Below are positions 6,698 to 15,556 of a DNA stretch of 64,000 bases, in pieces; position 1 is the stretch's first letter; the number at the start of each line of letters is the position of its first letter. A program made the position numbers and the translations under genes. Origin of the DNA: Leucobacter tenebrionis (GTDB lineage: Bacteria; Actinomycetota; Actinomycetes; Actinomycetales; Microbacteriaceae); NCBI RefSeq assembly GCF_019884725.1, contig NZ_CP082322.1, forward strand, positions 1,364,001-1,428,000, given 5' to 3'. Below the pieces are notes generated by a model. The model saw nothing but the letters and a program-made list of their open reading frames with translations, did not search any database and was not told where the DNA came from.

Positions 6698-8467
6698 CTA
6701 TTCTGCCGGGTTCTGCTGAGGCGCAGCGCCGAAACCGTCGAGGCGGTCGCTCGCGGTGGCGCCCGCGCGCTGTGCCGCTTCGCCGGCCGCTTCGGCTGCA
6801 ACGCCGGCCGCCTCCGCGGCCTCGGCCGCAGCGTTCGAGGCGGAGGCCGCAAGACCCTGCGAGGCCTGCGAGAGTCGGTCGCCGGCTGCCGAATGACGCG
6901 CTGCGTCACGCGTATCGGCCGTGTCCGCAGCCGCCCGCTGGGCGCGATCCCGCTGCGAGTCGCCCCTGTGCGCCTGATCCGACTGCGAGTGATCCGCCCG
7001 CGACTCGCCCGCCTGCGACTCGCCCGCCTGCGAGCGATGCGACCGGGCCTCGCCCGACTGCGCCTGCGCGGCCCTGCCCGCCGCCGCACCGGCAGCGCCG
7101 CCGGTGACCGCGCCGTTCAGCATGCCGACGAGGTCGATGCCGACGGTCTCGCGCGCCATCTCGAGCATGCCCTTGATATTGCCCATCGCGTCGCCGGTGA
7201 TCTTCGACGAGCCGTCGGCTGAGACCACGGTCATGTTGTCGATCGCACCGATCGCCTGCGCGTACTCGCCGGCGATCTCGGGCAGCAGGTGGATGAGCTC
7301 CTGCGCCAGCACGGCCTGCGACTGGGTTTCGAGCGCACGTGCGCGCGCGTCGATGGCCGCGGCCTCGGCGGTGCCCTTCGCTTCGAGCGCGGCGGCCTCG
7401 GCCCGGCCCTCGGCTTCGAGCGCCTCGGACGCCGCGATACGAGCCGCCCTGTTCGCCAGGCCCTCCCGCTCGATCGCCTTCGCGCGGCCCTCGGCGGCCG
7501 ACACCGACGCGGCTGCCTCCGCCTTCGCGAGCGCCTCGACCCGGTAGGCCTCGGCCTCGGCGACCGCACGAACGTCGGCGTTCAGCTTCTCGGTGCGGAG
7601 CGCGACCTCCTTCTGCGCGGTGATCTGCTGCTGCTCGACGATCGCCTGCTGCTGGATCGCCTGCTCGAGCGGCTCAGCGGCCGATGCCTGCGCCGTCGCC
7701 TTATCGGTCTCGGCCTGGATCTCGGCCTGGCGCAGCTTCAGCTCGCGGTTGCGATCGAGGAGCACCTTCTCGGCCGAGATCTTCGCCTCCTGCGAAGCCT
7801 GGTACGCGTTGGTCTCGGCGATGTCAGCCGCCTGACGCACCTTCGCGGCCTCGGGGCGACCGATGTTGGCGATGTAGTCGGCGGCGTCGCGGATCTCCTG
7901 GATCTGCAGGGTGTCGACCACGAGGCCCTGCTTGGTCAGCGCCTCCTCCGCGGCCTCGAGCACGCTCTGGGCGACGACGGCGCGATCGCGGATGATCTGC
8001 AGCACCGTGAGACCGCCGATGATCGAGCGCAGCGAGCCCGACAGCACCTCCTGCGTCGACTCGTCGATCTCATCGGAGTTCGAGAGGAATCGCTGAGCGG
8101 CGGCGCGGATCATCTCCTGGGTGCCGCCCACCTTGACCACCGCGACGGCCTGAGCCTGAATTGTGATGCCGTCGGTCGTCTGCGCCTCGGTGGTGATGGA
8201 GAGCCTGCGCGAGCGCAGCGAGATCGTGAACGACTTCTGCACGAAGGGCACGACGAACACGCCGCCGCCCGTGACCACCTTCTGCCCGGAAAGATCGCGG
8301 GTCTTGTTGCCGGCGGCGTCGACGACCTCCTTCCCCTTCCCACCCGTGACGATGATCGCCTCGTCGGGTTTGGCGATGCGGTATCGCTTGATGATGACGA
8401 GAGCCACCAGCACCAGCGCGATAACCGCGCCGAAGATGCCGATGATCGCCGGGCTTGCGAGCAACAT
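6698..8467 (-). CDS. Flotillin family protein
   Basis: 589 residues. An N-terminal hydrophobic anchor (about 5-27) is followed by KRYRIAKPDEAIIVTG, a typical flotillin start, then a band-7/PHB domain to about residue 210 (LQIQEIRDAADYIANIGRPEAA). A long Ala/Glu-rich coiled coil follows (about 215-400), then the flotillin C-terminal core. Flotillins scaffold ordered membrane regions. From about residue 460 the tail is unusual: imperfect repeats of S-Q-A-G-E-S and H-S-Q-S-D-Q units, then Ala/Glu helices, encoded by short tandem DNA repeats near 6950-7060. It lies 11 bases after the NfeD-like gene, the usual flotillin partner. Confidence 0.93.
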   Translation of the reverse strand: MLLASPAIIGIFGAVIALVLVALVIIKRYRIAKPDEAIIVTGGKGKEVVDAAGNKTRDLSGQKVVTGGGVFVVPFVQKSFTISLRSRRLSITTEAQTTDGITIQAQAVAVVKVGGTQEMIRAAAQRFLSNSDEIDESTQEVLSGSLRSIIGGLTVLQIIRDRAVVAQSVLEAAEEALTKQGLVVDTLQIQEIRDAADYIANIGRPEAAKVRQAADIAETNAYQASQEAKISAEKVLLDRNRELKLRQAEIQAETDKATAQASAAEPLEQAIQQQAIVEQQQITAQKEVALRTEKLNADVRAVAEAEAYRVEALAKAEAAASVSAAEGRAKAIEREGLANRAARIAASEALEAEGRAEAAALEAKGTAEAAAIDARARALETQSQAVLAQELIHLLPEIAGEYAQAIGAIDNMTVVSADGSSKITGDAMGNIKGMLEMARETVGIDLVGMLNGAVTGGAAGAAAGRAAQAQSGEARSHRSQAGESQAGESRADHSQSDQAHRGDSQRDRAQRAAADTADTRDAARHSAAGDRLSQASQGLAASASNAAAEAAEAAGVAAEAAGEAAQRAGATASDRLDGFGAAPQQNPAE

Positions 8468-8478
8468 TCAGTCTCCGT

Positions 8479-9213
8479 TCATTGGGTAGAGGGGTCTGTG
8501 GCAGAGCCTGGATCGGCAGCGGGGCCGGGACCGGCGGCGGGACTTGGGCCGGTGGCGGGCGCGGGCCCGTCAGCAGGGCTGGGGCCGGCAGCAGGGCCGG
8601 GACCGGTAGCGGGCGCGGGACCATCAGCAGAGCCGGGGCCGGCAGCGCGTGGGGTGCCGTCTGCGTCGTCCGCACGCTGGATCGGTTCGACGCGCACCGA
8701 GGTGGAGGTGATCGTCTGGATCACGCGGACCATCGATCCGCGTGGAATCGCCGTGTCAGCCGAGGCCGCGAGCGAGATGCGCTCGCCGTGGCGGGTGACC
8801 GCGACCTCGCCGAGGCCGCCCTCGGGGATCGCGAGTACGACGGCGCCCTCGGAGCCGACCAGGTCGCCGCCGCTCACAGCGGTACTCGACTCGGCCCCTC
8901 GGATCAAGCGCGACAGCCACCACGCGGCTGCGCCGCCCACGAGCCCCGCCAGAGCGCCGACGATCGCGGCGACCGGGGTGGACATCCCAGCGCCGACGCT
9001 CGCGAACGAGGTGAAGCCGAAGATCGCCGTGAATGCGGCGATCGTGGTGAGGCTGAGCGGGCCGTCGCCGAAATCGAAGGCGTCGAAGATGCCGTCGAGC
9101 AGCAGGGAGATCAGCAGCAGCACCCCGCCGACGATGCCGATGATGAGGAAGATACCGCCGGTGATCAGCGAACCGTCGAGCAACCGCTCGAACCAGCTCA
9201 TGATGCTATCCAT
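8479..9213 (-). CDS. NfeD-like membrane protein
   Basis: 244 residues, or 240 from an internal ATG. Three or four transmembrane segments occupy about residues 15-105 (GGIFLIIGIVGGVLLLISLL, LTTIAAFTAIFGF, AIVGALAGLVGGAAAWWL). An OB-fold NfeD C-domain follows (about 115-170: DLVGSEGAVVLAIPEGGLGE, then RVIQTITSTSVRVEP). NfeD proteins pair with flotillins in membrane quality control or raft functions. The last 55 residues are a Gly/Pro/Ala/Ser repeat (GPAPATGPSPAAGP) encoded by about 30-bp tandem DNA repeats near 8515-8650. It is the first gene of the NfeD-flotillin-PH operon. Confidence 0.85.
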   Translation of the reverse strand: MDSIMSWFERLLDGSLITGGIFLIIGIVGGVLLLISLLLDGIFDAFDFGDGPLSLTTIAAFTAIFGFTSFASVGAGMSTPVAAIVGALAGLVGGAAAWWLSRLIRGAESSTAVSGGDLVGSEGAVVLAIPEGGLGEVAVTRHGERISLAASADTAIPRGSMVRVIQTITSTSVRVEPIQRADDADGTPRAAGPGSADGPAPATGPGPAAGPSPADGPAPATGPSPAAGPGPAADPGSATDPSTQ

Positions 9214-9278
9214 CGCGGGCCTCCTCTCGTGCGGCGCGTTACTGGCAGGGTATCAAGGGCCTCGGACATCGTGGCGCC

Positions 9279-12032
9279 TCACGAAGCCGAACGCCGCTCG
9301 ACGTCGTCGATTCGGGGCACAGCGGCGAGCAGCTCTCGGCCGTAGGCGGTGCGCGGTGCGCGGAAGAAGTCGGATCCGCCGCTCTCCACCGCTTCGCCGT
9401 CGCGCATCACGAGCACCTCGTCGCACAGCGCGTGCACCACCGCGAGGTCGTGAGAGACGAGCACAAGCGTCACGTCGAGATCGCGGCGGAGCTCCTGCAG
9501 CAGCGAGACGACGCTCGCCTGCACGGAGACGTCGAGCGCGCTCGTCGGCTCGTCGGCGACGATCACGCGCGGCTCCACGGCGAGCGCGCGCGCAAGCGCC
9601 ACCCGCTGACGCTGCCCGCCGGAGAGCTCGTGCGGGTAGGCGCGCGCGAGCGCCGGTTCGAGTCGCACTGCCTCGAGCAGTTCGACGATCCGAGCGCGCC
9701 GCTCGGCACCGCCCGCGCCTAGCCCGTGCACCCGCAGCAGTTCGCCGAGCGTCTGGGCCACGGTCATGCGCGGGTTGAGCGACGAGTACGGGTCCTGGGG
9801 CACGAGCTGGATCGCCCGGCGTTCGACCCGCCCGCGGCGCGACGGCTGCGGGCGACCGTCGAGCAGCACGGAGCCCGAGGCGAGCGGAAGCTGCCCTGCG
9901 ATCGCGCGGGCGAGCGTGGTCTTGCCGGATCCCGACTCCCCCACGATCCCCAGCGCCCCGCCCCGCTGCACCGCCAGCGAGACCCCTGCAACCGCCACGG
10001 TGCGCCCATAGCGCACGCTCGCGCCGCGCACCTCGATCGCGGGGGCCGGCCGCGCCGCGTGTTCCTGTTCACTCACCGTCGCAGGGGCGGCGAGAGGTCG
10101 AAAAAGGCTCTCCTCGGGGGAGTTCGAGAGCCGTTTTCGACCTTTCGCGGACCTGTCGCGGGCGGCAGATGCGCGCACGGACGGCTCGGTCGGCGCGGGC
10201 GGCTCGAACGGCTCAGGCGACTCACGCAGCTCAGGCAGCGCGGGCGGCTCAGACGCCTCAGGCGACTCGCGCAATTCACGCAACTCAGACCGCTCGGGCA
10301 GCTCAGACAGCTCAGGCGGCTCGCGCAACTCGGGCAGCGTCGGCACCGCTTCAAGAAGGTCGCGCGTGTACGGCTCACGCGGATCCCGCACCACCCGCGC
10401 CGTCGCCCCCGTCTCCACGACCCGCCCGCCGCGCATCACGATCACTCTGTCGCACATCGACGCGACCACGGCCAGATCGTGGCTCACGAACACGAGGGTG
10501 ATTCCGCGGGTGCGGCGCAGTTCGTCGAGCAGGTCGAGCACGCGCCGCTGCACCGTCACGTCGAGGGCGGTCGTCGGCTCGTCGCAGAGCAGCACCGCGG
10601 GATCCCCTGCCAGCGCCATCGCGATCACGACGCGCTGGCGCTGGCCGCCCGAGAGTTGATGCGGGTAGGAGCGGGCGATCCGCTCGGGATCGGGCAGTCT
10701 CACCAGCTCGAGCAACTCGAGCACTCGAGCCCGGCCGCCCTCTCGCGACTCGCCCTGCGCGGCCGCGACCGCCTCGCGCAGTTGCACGCCCACTCGGGTG
10801 AGCGGATCGAGGGCGGTCAGCGGATCCTGGAACACCATGCGCACCGCCCCAGCGACCATCACGTCGCCGCCCGCGATCCGGGTGCCCGCCGGCATCATGC
10901 CGAGCAGTGCGCGCAGGGTGAGGCTCTTGCCCGACCCCGACTCCCCCACGATGCCGAGGGCCTCGCCTGGACCCGCCTCGAGGTCGAGCCCGTCGACGAG
11001 GGGCGATCCCGCGCTCGACTCGACGCGCAGCCCGCGCACGCGCACCTCGCCCGCACGGGCGCGAGCTGCAGCGTCGGGGCTCGGCGCCTCGTCGCTGCGC
11101 CGAGATGACGCGTGCGGCCCTTTCTCCTGCGCAACAGGGCCGTTCGCGTCATTTCGATCGCTGCCGACCCCCGCCGCACCGCCAACCCCCGCCGCACCTC
11201 CGCCACGCGCCGCACCGCCGACCCGCATCGCGTCGCCCACGCCGTCGCCGAGCAGCGACAGTGCCACCCCGGTCAGCACGACGGCGAGCCCGGGCAGTGC
11301 CGACAACCACCAGTGCGTGGTGATGAACGCCTGCCCGTCGGAGATCATGGTTCCCCAGTCGGGCGTCGGCGGCTGAATGCCCAGCCCCAGGTAGCCGAGC
11401 GTGACGATCGCCACCATGATCAGCACGATCTCGGTCGCCAGCAGCACGATCGCCTGGGGCAGCACGTTCGGCAGCACGTGCCGTATCAGCACCCGCGCGT
11501 GCGACAGCCCGCCCCCGCGAGCTGCCTGCACCCAGCCCGCATCGCGCAGCGAGGCCGTCATCGCCCGCAGCACCCGCGCGTACCCCACCCAGCCGACCAG
11601 GGCGAAGGCCACGACGATGCCGCCCTCGCCCGCACCCACCGCGAACACGATGGCGATCACGATCACATAGAAGGGGAAGGCGATCACGGTGTCGACGACG
11701 CGAGATCCGATCCAGTCGACCGCGCCGCCGAAGTAGCCGGTCACGAGGCCCACTGCGACACCGATCACGAACGGGGCGATCGCGGCGAGGAGGGCGACGC
11801 GCAGGTCGGTCTGCCCCGCGAACAGCATGCGCGACAGCACGTCGCGTCCGAGCTGGTCGGTGCCGAACCAGTGCTCGGGCGACGGCGGCAGCAGCCCGCC
11901 CGTGAGATTCTGCGCGCTGGGCGAGTACGGCGCGATCACGGGTGCGAGCAGTGCGGAACAGAGGATCAGCGCGAATAGTACCGCTCCGCCGATGAAGGCG
12001 GGCGAACGGAGAGCGCGTCGCCAGAACGTCAT
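9279..12032 (-). CDS. Peptide ABC transporter: permease fused to two ATPase domains (DppC-DppD-DppF-like)
   Basis: 917 residues in one uninterrupted frame. Residues 1-265 are a DppC-type permease (HWFGTDQLGRDVLSRMLF start motif and YLGLGIQPPTPDWGTMI end motif). Residues about 330-555 are a first ATPase ([29 protein letters not shown]). Residues about 675-917 are a second (GESGSGKT, LSGGQRQRV, VADEPTSALDV). Normally these are three separate proteins of a dipeptide/nickel importer. Linker 1 (about 270-330) and linker 2 (about 557-670) are low-complexity; linker 2 has LPELRE/SPE repeats. Each linker also encodes a long DNA palindrome. Its ATG overlaps the stop of the upstream permease (ATGA). 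Two fused ATPases need only one partner permease, which lies next door. Confidence 0.93.
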   Translation of the reverse strand: MTFWRRALRSPAFIGGAVLFALILCSALLAPVIAPYSPSAQNLTGGLLPPSPEHWFGTDQLGRDVLSRMLFAGQTDLRVALLAAIAPFVIGVAVGLVTGYFGGAVDWIGSRVVDTVIAFPFYVIVIAIVFAVGAGEGGIVVAFALVGWVGYARVLRAMTASLRDAGWVQAARGGGLSHARVLIRHVLPNVLPQAIVLLATEIVLIMVAIVTLGYLGLGIQPPTPDWGTMISDGQAFITTHWWLSALPGLAVVLTGVALSLLGDGVGDAMRVGGAARGGGAAGVGGAAGVGSDRNDANGPVAQEKGPHASSRRSDEAPSPDAAARARAGEVRVRGLRVESSAGSPLVDGLDLEAGPGEALGIVGESGSGKSLTLRALLGMMPAGTRIAGGDVMVAGAVRMVFQDPLTALDPLTRVGVQLREAVAAAQGESREGGRARVLELLELVRLPDPERIARSYPHQLSGGQRQRVVIAMALAGDPAVLLCDEPTTALDVTVQRRVLDLLDELRRTRGITLVFVSHDLAVVASMCDRVIVMRGGRVVETGATARVVRDPREPYTRDLLEAVPTLPELREPPELSELPERSELRELRESPEASEPPALPELRESPEPFEPPAPTEPSVRASAARDRSAKGRKRLSNSPEESLFRPLAAPATVSEQEHAARPAPAIEVRGASVRYGRTVAVAGVSLAVQRGGALGIVGESGSGKTTLARAIAGQLPLASGSVLLDGRPQPSRRGRVERRAIQLVPQDPYSSLNPRMTVAQTLGELLRVHGLGAGGAERRARIVELLEAVRLEPALARAYPHELSGGQRQRVALARALAVEPRVIVADEPTSALDVSVQASVVSLLQELRRDLDVTLVLVSHDLAVVHALCDEVLVMRDGEAVESGGSDFFRAPRTAYGRELLAAVPRIDDVERRSAS
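10095..10143. repeat. Palindrome translated within ABC fusion linker 2
   Basis: AGGTCGAAAAAGGCTCTC pairs with GAGAGCCGTTTTCGACCT with one mismatch, leaving a 13-base loop. It lies inside the coding frame and encodes about residues 631-647 of the fusion protein, between the two ATPase domains. The architecture resembles the intergenic palindromes elsewhere in the window. Confidence 0.9.
11101..11156. repeat. Palindrome translated within ABC fusion linker 1
   Basis: CGAGATGACGCG pairs with CGCGTCATTTCG, with an inner GGCCCT / AGGGCC stem. It encodes about residues 293-311 (RNDANGPVAQEKGPHASSR), exactly between the permease and first ATPase domains. Confidence 0.9.
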
Positions 12033-13225
12033 CGGCCGCCCCCTTCGCCATCGCTCGGGCGCGGGGACCGCGAAGCCAGACCCCCGCTGACGCTACCCGG
12101 CTCGGACGCGGTCCCATCCTCGGAGCCCGGGCGCCCACCCGCCCCGCTCGAGGAAGCCCCCGCGCCGCCCGGTATCCCGCCGACGCGGTCGGCTCGCTGA
12201 AGCGCGAACGAGCGGTTCTCCGCTTCGCGGCCCTCGGATACGCGCAGTCTCGGGTCGAGCAGCGCCGCGAGCACCCCGGCCAGCGTCGTCACCAGCACGA
12301 CGAGCACCGCGCAGTAGAGCGCCACCCCCTGCACGACGGGGAAGTCGCGGCTGCCGATCGACTGGAACAGCAGTGTGCCGAGACCGCCGATCCCGAACAC
12401 CTTCTCGACCACCAGGGTGCCGCCGATCAGATACGCCGTATTGACGCTCAGCAGCGTGAGCGCGGGCAGCGCAGCCCCGCGCACCACGTGCCGCCAGAGG
12501 ATGCGCCGCTCAGGGATGCGGGCCGCCCGCAACGTCGTCACGAAATCGGCCGAGAGCACCTCGAGCAGCTGCGCGCGCAGCGAGCGGATGAGCGGCGGCG
12601 CCATCCCCAGCGCCACCGCGAGCGCGGGCAGGAAGAGGCTGCGCAGCGGTTCGCCCGGCCCCGATCCGACACCCCCGACCGGTAGCCACCGCAGCTGCAC
12701 TCCGAACACGATGATGAGCAGCAGGCCGATCCAGAACAGCGGCATGCCCATACCCACCGCGGGCAGCACCCGCACCGCGTGATCCACCCAGCCGTCGCGG
12801 CGCAGGGCGGCGGCGAGCGCGAGCGGAACCGCGATGACCACGGCGAGCAGCACGGCGAAGACGACGATGCCGAGGCTCACGGGCGCCTTCTCGAAGATGA
12901 GCTCGCGCGTGGAGGCCCCGGTGACGAGTGAGTCGCCCGTGTCGAACCGGGTGACGAGCTGCCCGAGGAAATCGGTGAACTGCCGCCACAGCGACTGGTC
13001 GAGGCCGAGTTTCTCGCGAAGGGCCGCGACCGCCTCGGGCGTGGCGCGTTCACCGAGGATCATGGCCGCCGGATCCCCCGGCACCATGCGCAGCAGGAAG
13101 AACACCGCCACCACCACGCCGAGCATCACCGGGACGACGCGCGCGGCGATCCTGCCCGCCGCCCGCAGCGCATGGGAGGCAGCGCCGCGGGCCCGCCGCG
13201 CTGATGCCGCCGTCTGTTGGTTCAC
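12029..13225 (-). CDS. Peptide ABC transporter permease, DppB-like
   Basis: 398 residues. Segment one (about 29-48) is followed by the periplasmic loop typical of DppB (PGDPAAMILGERATPEAVAALREKLGLD, given here only as positions about 49-76) and five further membrane helices. The permease motif ERRILWRHVVRGAALPALT at about 235 contacts the ATPase. The C-terminus ends with LDPRLRVSEG, normal for the family, but continues for 70 Gly/Ser/Arg-rich residues not found in usual DppB proteins. It pairs with the permease part of the downstream fusion gene, which it overlaps by four bases. Confidence 0.92.
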   Translation of the reverse strand: MNQQTAASARRARGAASHALRAAGRIAARVVPVMLGVVVAVFFLLRMVPGDPAAMILGERATPEAVAALREKLGLDQSLWRQFTDFLGQLVTRFDTGDSLVTGASTRELIFEKAPVSLGIVVFAVLLAVVIAVPLALAAALRRDGWVDHAVRVLPAVGMGMPLFWIGLLLIIVFGVQLRWLPVGGVGSGPGEPLRSLFLPALAVALGMAPPLIRSLRAQLLEVLSADFVTTLRAARIPERRILWRHVVRGAALPALTLLSVNTAYLIGGTLVVEKVFGIGGLGTLLFQSIGSRDFPVVQGVALYCAVLVVLVTTLAGVLAALLDPRLRVSEGREAENRSFALQRADRVGGIPGGAGASSSGAGGRPGSEDGTASEPGSVSGGLASRSPRPSDGEGGGR

Positions 13226-13426
13226 GGTTTCACCCTACTGGCGGCCTCGGACATTGATGGGTGCGAGGGATCCCGGAACCCCGCTGCGCCGGGCAGGCGC
13301 GCCGGGCGAGCTCGGCTGGCCGGGCGCGCCGGGCTGGCTGGCCCGGCCCCGGAGCCGGTCGCCCGGGATCCGCCTAGCCCGACCCCAGAACCGACCGGCC
13401 CCAGGATCCGCCCGGCCCGACCCCGA
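13226..13426. other. GC-rich spacer inside the peptide transporter operon
   Basis: About 200 bases between the binding-protein gene and the permease gene. The sequence is made of short CCGGGC, GGCCCGG and CCCGACCCC repeats with several small stems. No ORF is credible. Such structured spacers after binding-protein genes often protect the upstream mRNA; that role is inferred. Confidence 0.6.
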
Positions 13427-15013
13427 CTACTCGGCTCCGCCCCCGGTCAGCCAGGCCTCCTCGAACCGCACGCTCGAGTTCGGCAGCACGGTGAAGCCGT
13501 GCACGTCCGCGGTCGTGGCCTTCAGGTTGGCCGGGAAGAACAGCGGGATATAGGGCACCTCGTCGGCGAGGATCTGCTGGATCTCCTCGTAGATCGCCCG
13601 GCGCTCGTCGCCCGGGGCGGTCGTGCGGCCCTCGTGCATGAGCTCGGTCACGCGATCGTTCGTGTAGTGCGTCCAGTACGACTTGCTGAAGCCCTCGGGA
13701 TCAGCCTGGAAGGTAATGAACCCGTTGGGATCCGGCGCGTCGGACTGCCCGCTGTTGATCATGAAGTCGTAGTCGTAGGCGAAGAAGCGATCGCGGAAGA
13801 CCGCGATGTCGAGCTGCTCGATCTCGACGTCGATGTTGATCTCGGCGAGGGCCTCCTGCACGATCTGGGCGATCTGCGCGCGCTGCGAGTTGCCGCTCGC
13901 GATGAGCAGCGTCGTCTTGAACCCGTCGGGGTACGCCGACTGCGCGAGCTCGGCCTTCGCCGCGTCGACGTCGAAGTCGAGCGCTTCGACGGTGTCGTTC
14001 GCCGAGTAGGTGATGCTGGGCGGCAGCAGCGAGTTCGCGACCTCGGCGGTGCCGAAGGTGGTCGCCGAGGTGATCCCCTCGCGGTCGAGCGCATGGGCGA
14101 TGGCGCGGCGCACGTGCGGATCGGCGAACTGCTCGCGCTGCGTGTTGAAGAAGATCTGCTCGGTCGACCAGCCGTCGGTCTGCGAGAGCACCGTGTCTGC
14201 GGAGTCGACCTCAGCGGCGTTCGCTGCGGGAACCGTGTCGATCGCGTCGATCTGGCCGGCGGCGAGCTGCTGGCGCAGCTGCGTGTCGTCGGCGATGAAC
14301 TTGTAGACGAGCCCGTCGAGGTAGGGTTTGCCCTCCTGCCAGTAATGCTCGTTCTTCACGAAGGTGAGGTCGCCGTTCGGATCCCACTCGTCGACGACGA
14401 ACGGGCCGGTGCCGATCGGGTTCTTGAAGAACTGCTCCTCGCTCACGCCGCCGAAGTCCGCCGGGAAGATGCCGTTCGAGAAGCCCGAGAGCTCCGACAG
14501 GAACGGCGTGTACGGGGACTCGAGCGTAATCGTCACCTCGCGCTCGCCGGTCTCCTCGATGCTCGCGATCGGAGCTGTCAGCGGCAGCGGGCCGCCGACC
14601 TCGAGGTGGCGGTTCAGCGAGAACACGACGTCGGCGGGGGTGACCTCGTCGCCGTTCGAGAACTTCAGCCCGTCGCGCAGCGTGAAGGTGTAGACGAGGC
14701 CGTCGTCGCTCTCGTCGTACTCGGCCAGCCAGGGGCCGATCTCGCCGTTCTCGTCGAACGCGACGAGCGGTTCGAAGATCTTGTCGATCGCGAACGCGTT
14801 GTTGGCGGTGATCTGCTGGTTGAGATCGAGGTCGTTCACCGATGCGACCCGACCGAAGGTGAGGGTGCCGCCGGCGACGGGGGTCGCATCCTCGGCGGTT
14901 GTCCCGGAGTTCGCGCCGCCCGCGCAGGCGCTGAGCAGCAGGGCCGCCGCGGCGATCGAGGCGGTCGCGAGCGCGAGGCGGCTGCGCGAGGCGGTGCGGG
15001 GGTGTCTGGGCAC
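13427..15013 (-). CDS. Peptide ABC transporter substrate-binding lipoprotein (SBP_bac_5)
   Basis: 528 residues. A lipoprotein signal peptide ends in the lipobox LLLSAC at about residues 25-30, so the mature protein should be anchored outside the membrane. The rest is a family 5 binding protein: GGTLTFGRVASVNDLDLN, then FSNGDEVTPADVVFSLNRHL, and the long second lobe with VRRAIAHALDREGI. It should capture oligopeptides or related solutes for the downstream permease and ATPase fusion. No regulator is adjacent. The 540-base upstream gap holds its promoter. Confidence 0.94.
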   Translation of the reverse strand: MPRHPRTASRSRLALATASIAAAALLLSACAGGANSGTTAEDATPVAGGTLTFGRVASVNDLDLNQQITANNAFAIDKIFEPLVAFDENGEIGPWLAEYDESDDGLVYTFTLRDGLKFSNGDEVTPADVVFSLNRHLEVGGPLPLTAPIASIEETGEREVTITLESPYTPFLSELSGFSNGIFPADFGGVSEEQFFKNPIGTGPFVVDEWDPNGDLTFVKNEHYWQEGKPYLDGLVYKFIADDTQLRQQLAAGQIDAIDTVPAANAAEVDSADTVLSQTDGWSTEQIFFNTQREQFADPHVRRAIAHALDREGITSATTFGTAEVANSLLPPSITYSANDTVEALDFDVDAAKAELAQSAYPDGFKTTLLIASGNSQRAQIAQIVQEALAEINIDVEIEQLDIAVFRDRFFAYDYDFMINSGQSDAPDPNGFITFQADPEGFSKSYWTHYTNDRVTELMHEGRTTAPGDERRAIYEEIQQILADEVPYIPLFFPANLKATTADVHGFTVLPNSSVRFEEAWLTGGGAE

Positions 15014-15556
15014 GGGGCTCCTCCGGGGCGTGGGTCGGTTCGTGGGTCGGGCGTGGGTCGGGATGTAGTTTCGTGATGCAGTTCGGGATCGGCGCGCCGG
15101 CGCACCCTGTTCCGGCCGGAGCGCCGGCGCGCCCTGTGTGGTCTATGCACATACGCTAACTCGCCTGCACACGATGGACCACTTTGCGCCCGATCCGCAG
15201 AACCACGCGCCCGCCCGTCGCGCCCGTCGCGGCCATCGCCCGTCGCGCCCGCCCCACCGCGGCCCACCCATGGCCGCCCCAGGCGTTCGAGGTCGTTTTC
15301 GTGCGTGTCGCGCGAGGCGACACGCACGAAAACGACCTCGAATCCGCGACACGGCCGAAAGTGACCCCGGACCCAATGGAGCGGCGAAGCCGGGAGCGCG
15401 AACAGGCACCCCCTCCCCTGAACGCGGAGTGCCATTCTGCGTGTACCCCACGGTGCGTACCAGCAGATCGGGACTCCGCTACGGAACGCGCGAAGGCAAG
15501 GTGACGCCTAGGACACGGGTGCAGTGCGCACGGCCGCAGGGCGTACGGGCACCGAC
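15014..15556. other. Intergenic region with a large palindrome; no gene seen
   Basis: Over 500 bases without a convincing gene. It contains GCCCGTCGCG-type short repeats around 15190-15260 and the long inverted repeat at 15286-15342. The promoter of the peptide transporter operon should lie at the low end, perhaps near the AT-richer patch at 15137-15165. Short open frames here have no recognisable features. Confidence 0.6.
15286..15342. repeat. Perfect 26-bp inverted repeat with 5-base loop
   Basis: The left arm (15286-15311, beginning TTCGAGGTCGTTTTCGTGC) and right arm (15317-15342) match at all 26 positions around GCGAG. It lies downstream of the 15.5-17.0 kb amidohydrolase gene. It is the most perfect of the palindromes in this window. 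Confidence 0.97.

Noticed and set aside
7289..9778. 829-codon open frame on the plus strand
   Set aside because: Antisense to flotillin, NfeD and the ABC fusion. Composition is Leu/Arg/Gly-rich with no domain motifs, while the minus-strand genes are clear.
13217..15076. 619-codon open frame on the plus strand
   Set aside because: Mirror of the substrate-binding lipoprotein gene, which has a lipobox and family motifs on the other strand.
15138..15556. Open frames in the long gap before the amidohydrolase
   Set aside because: They run through a perfect palindrome and short repeats, with no conserved motifs.
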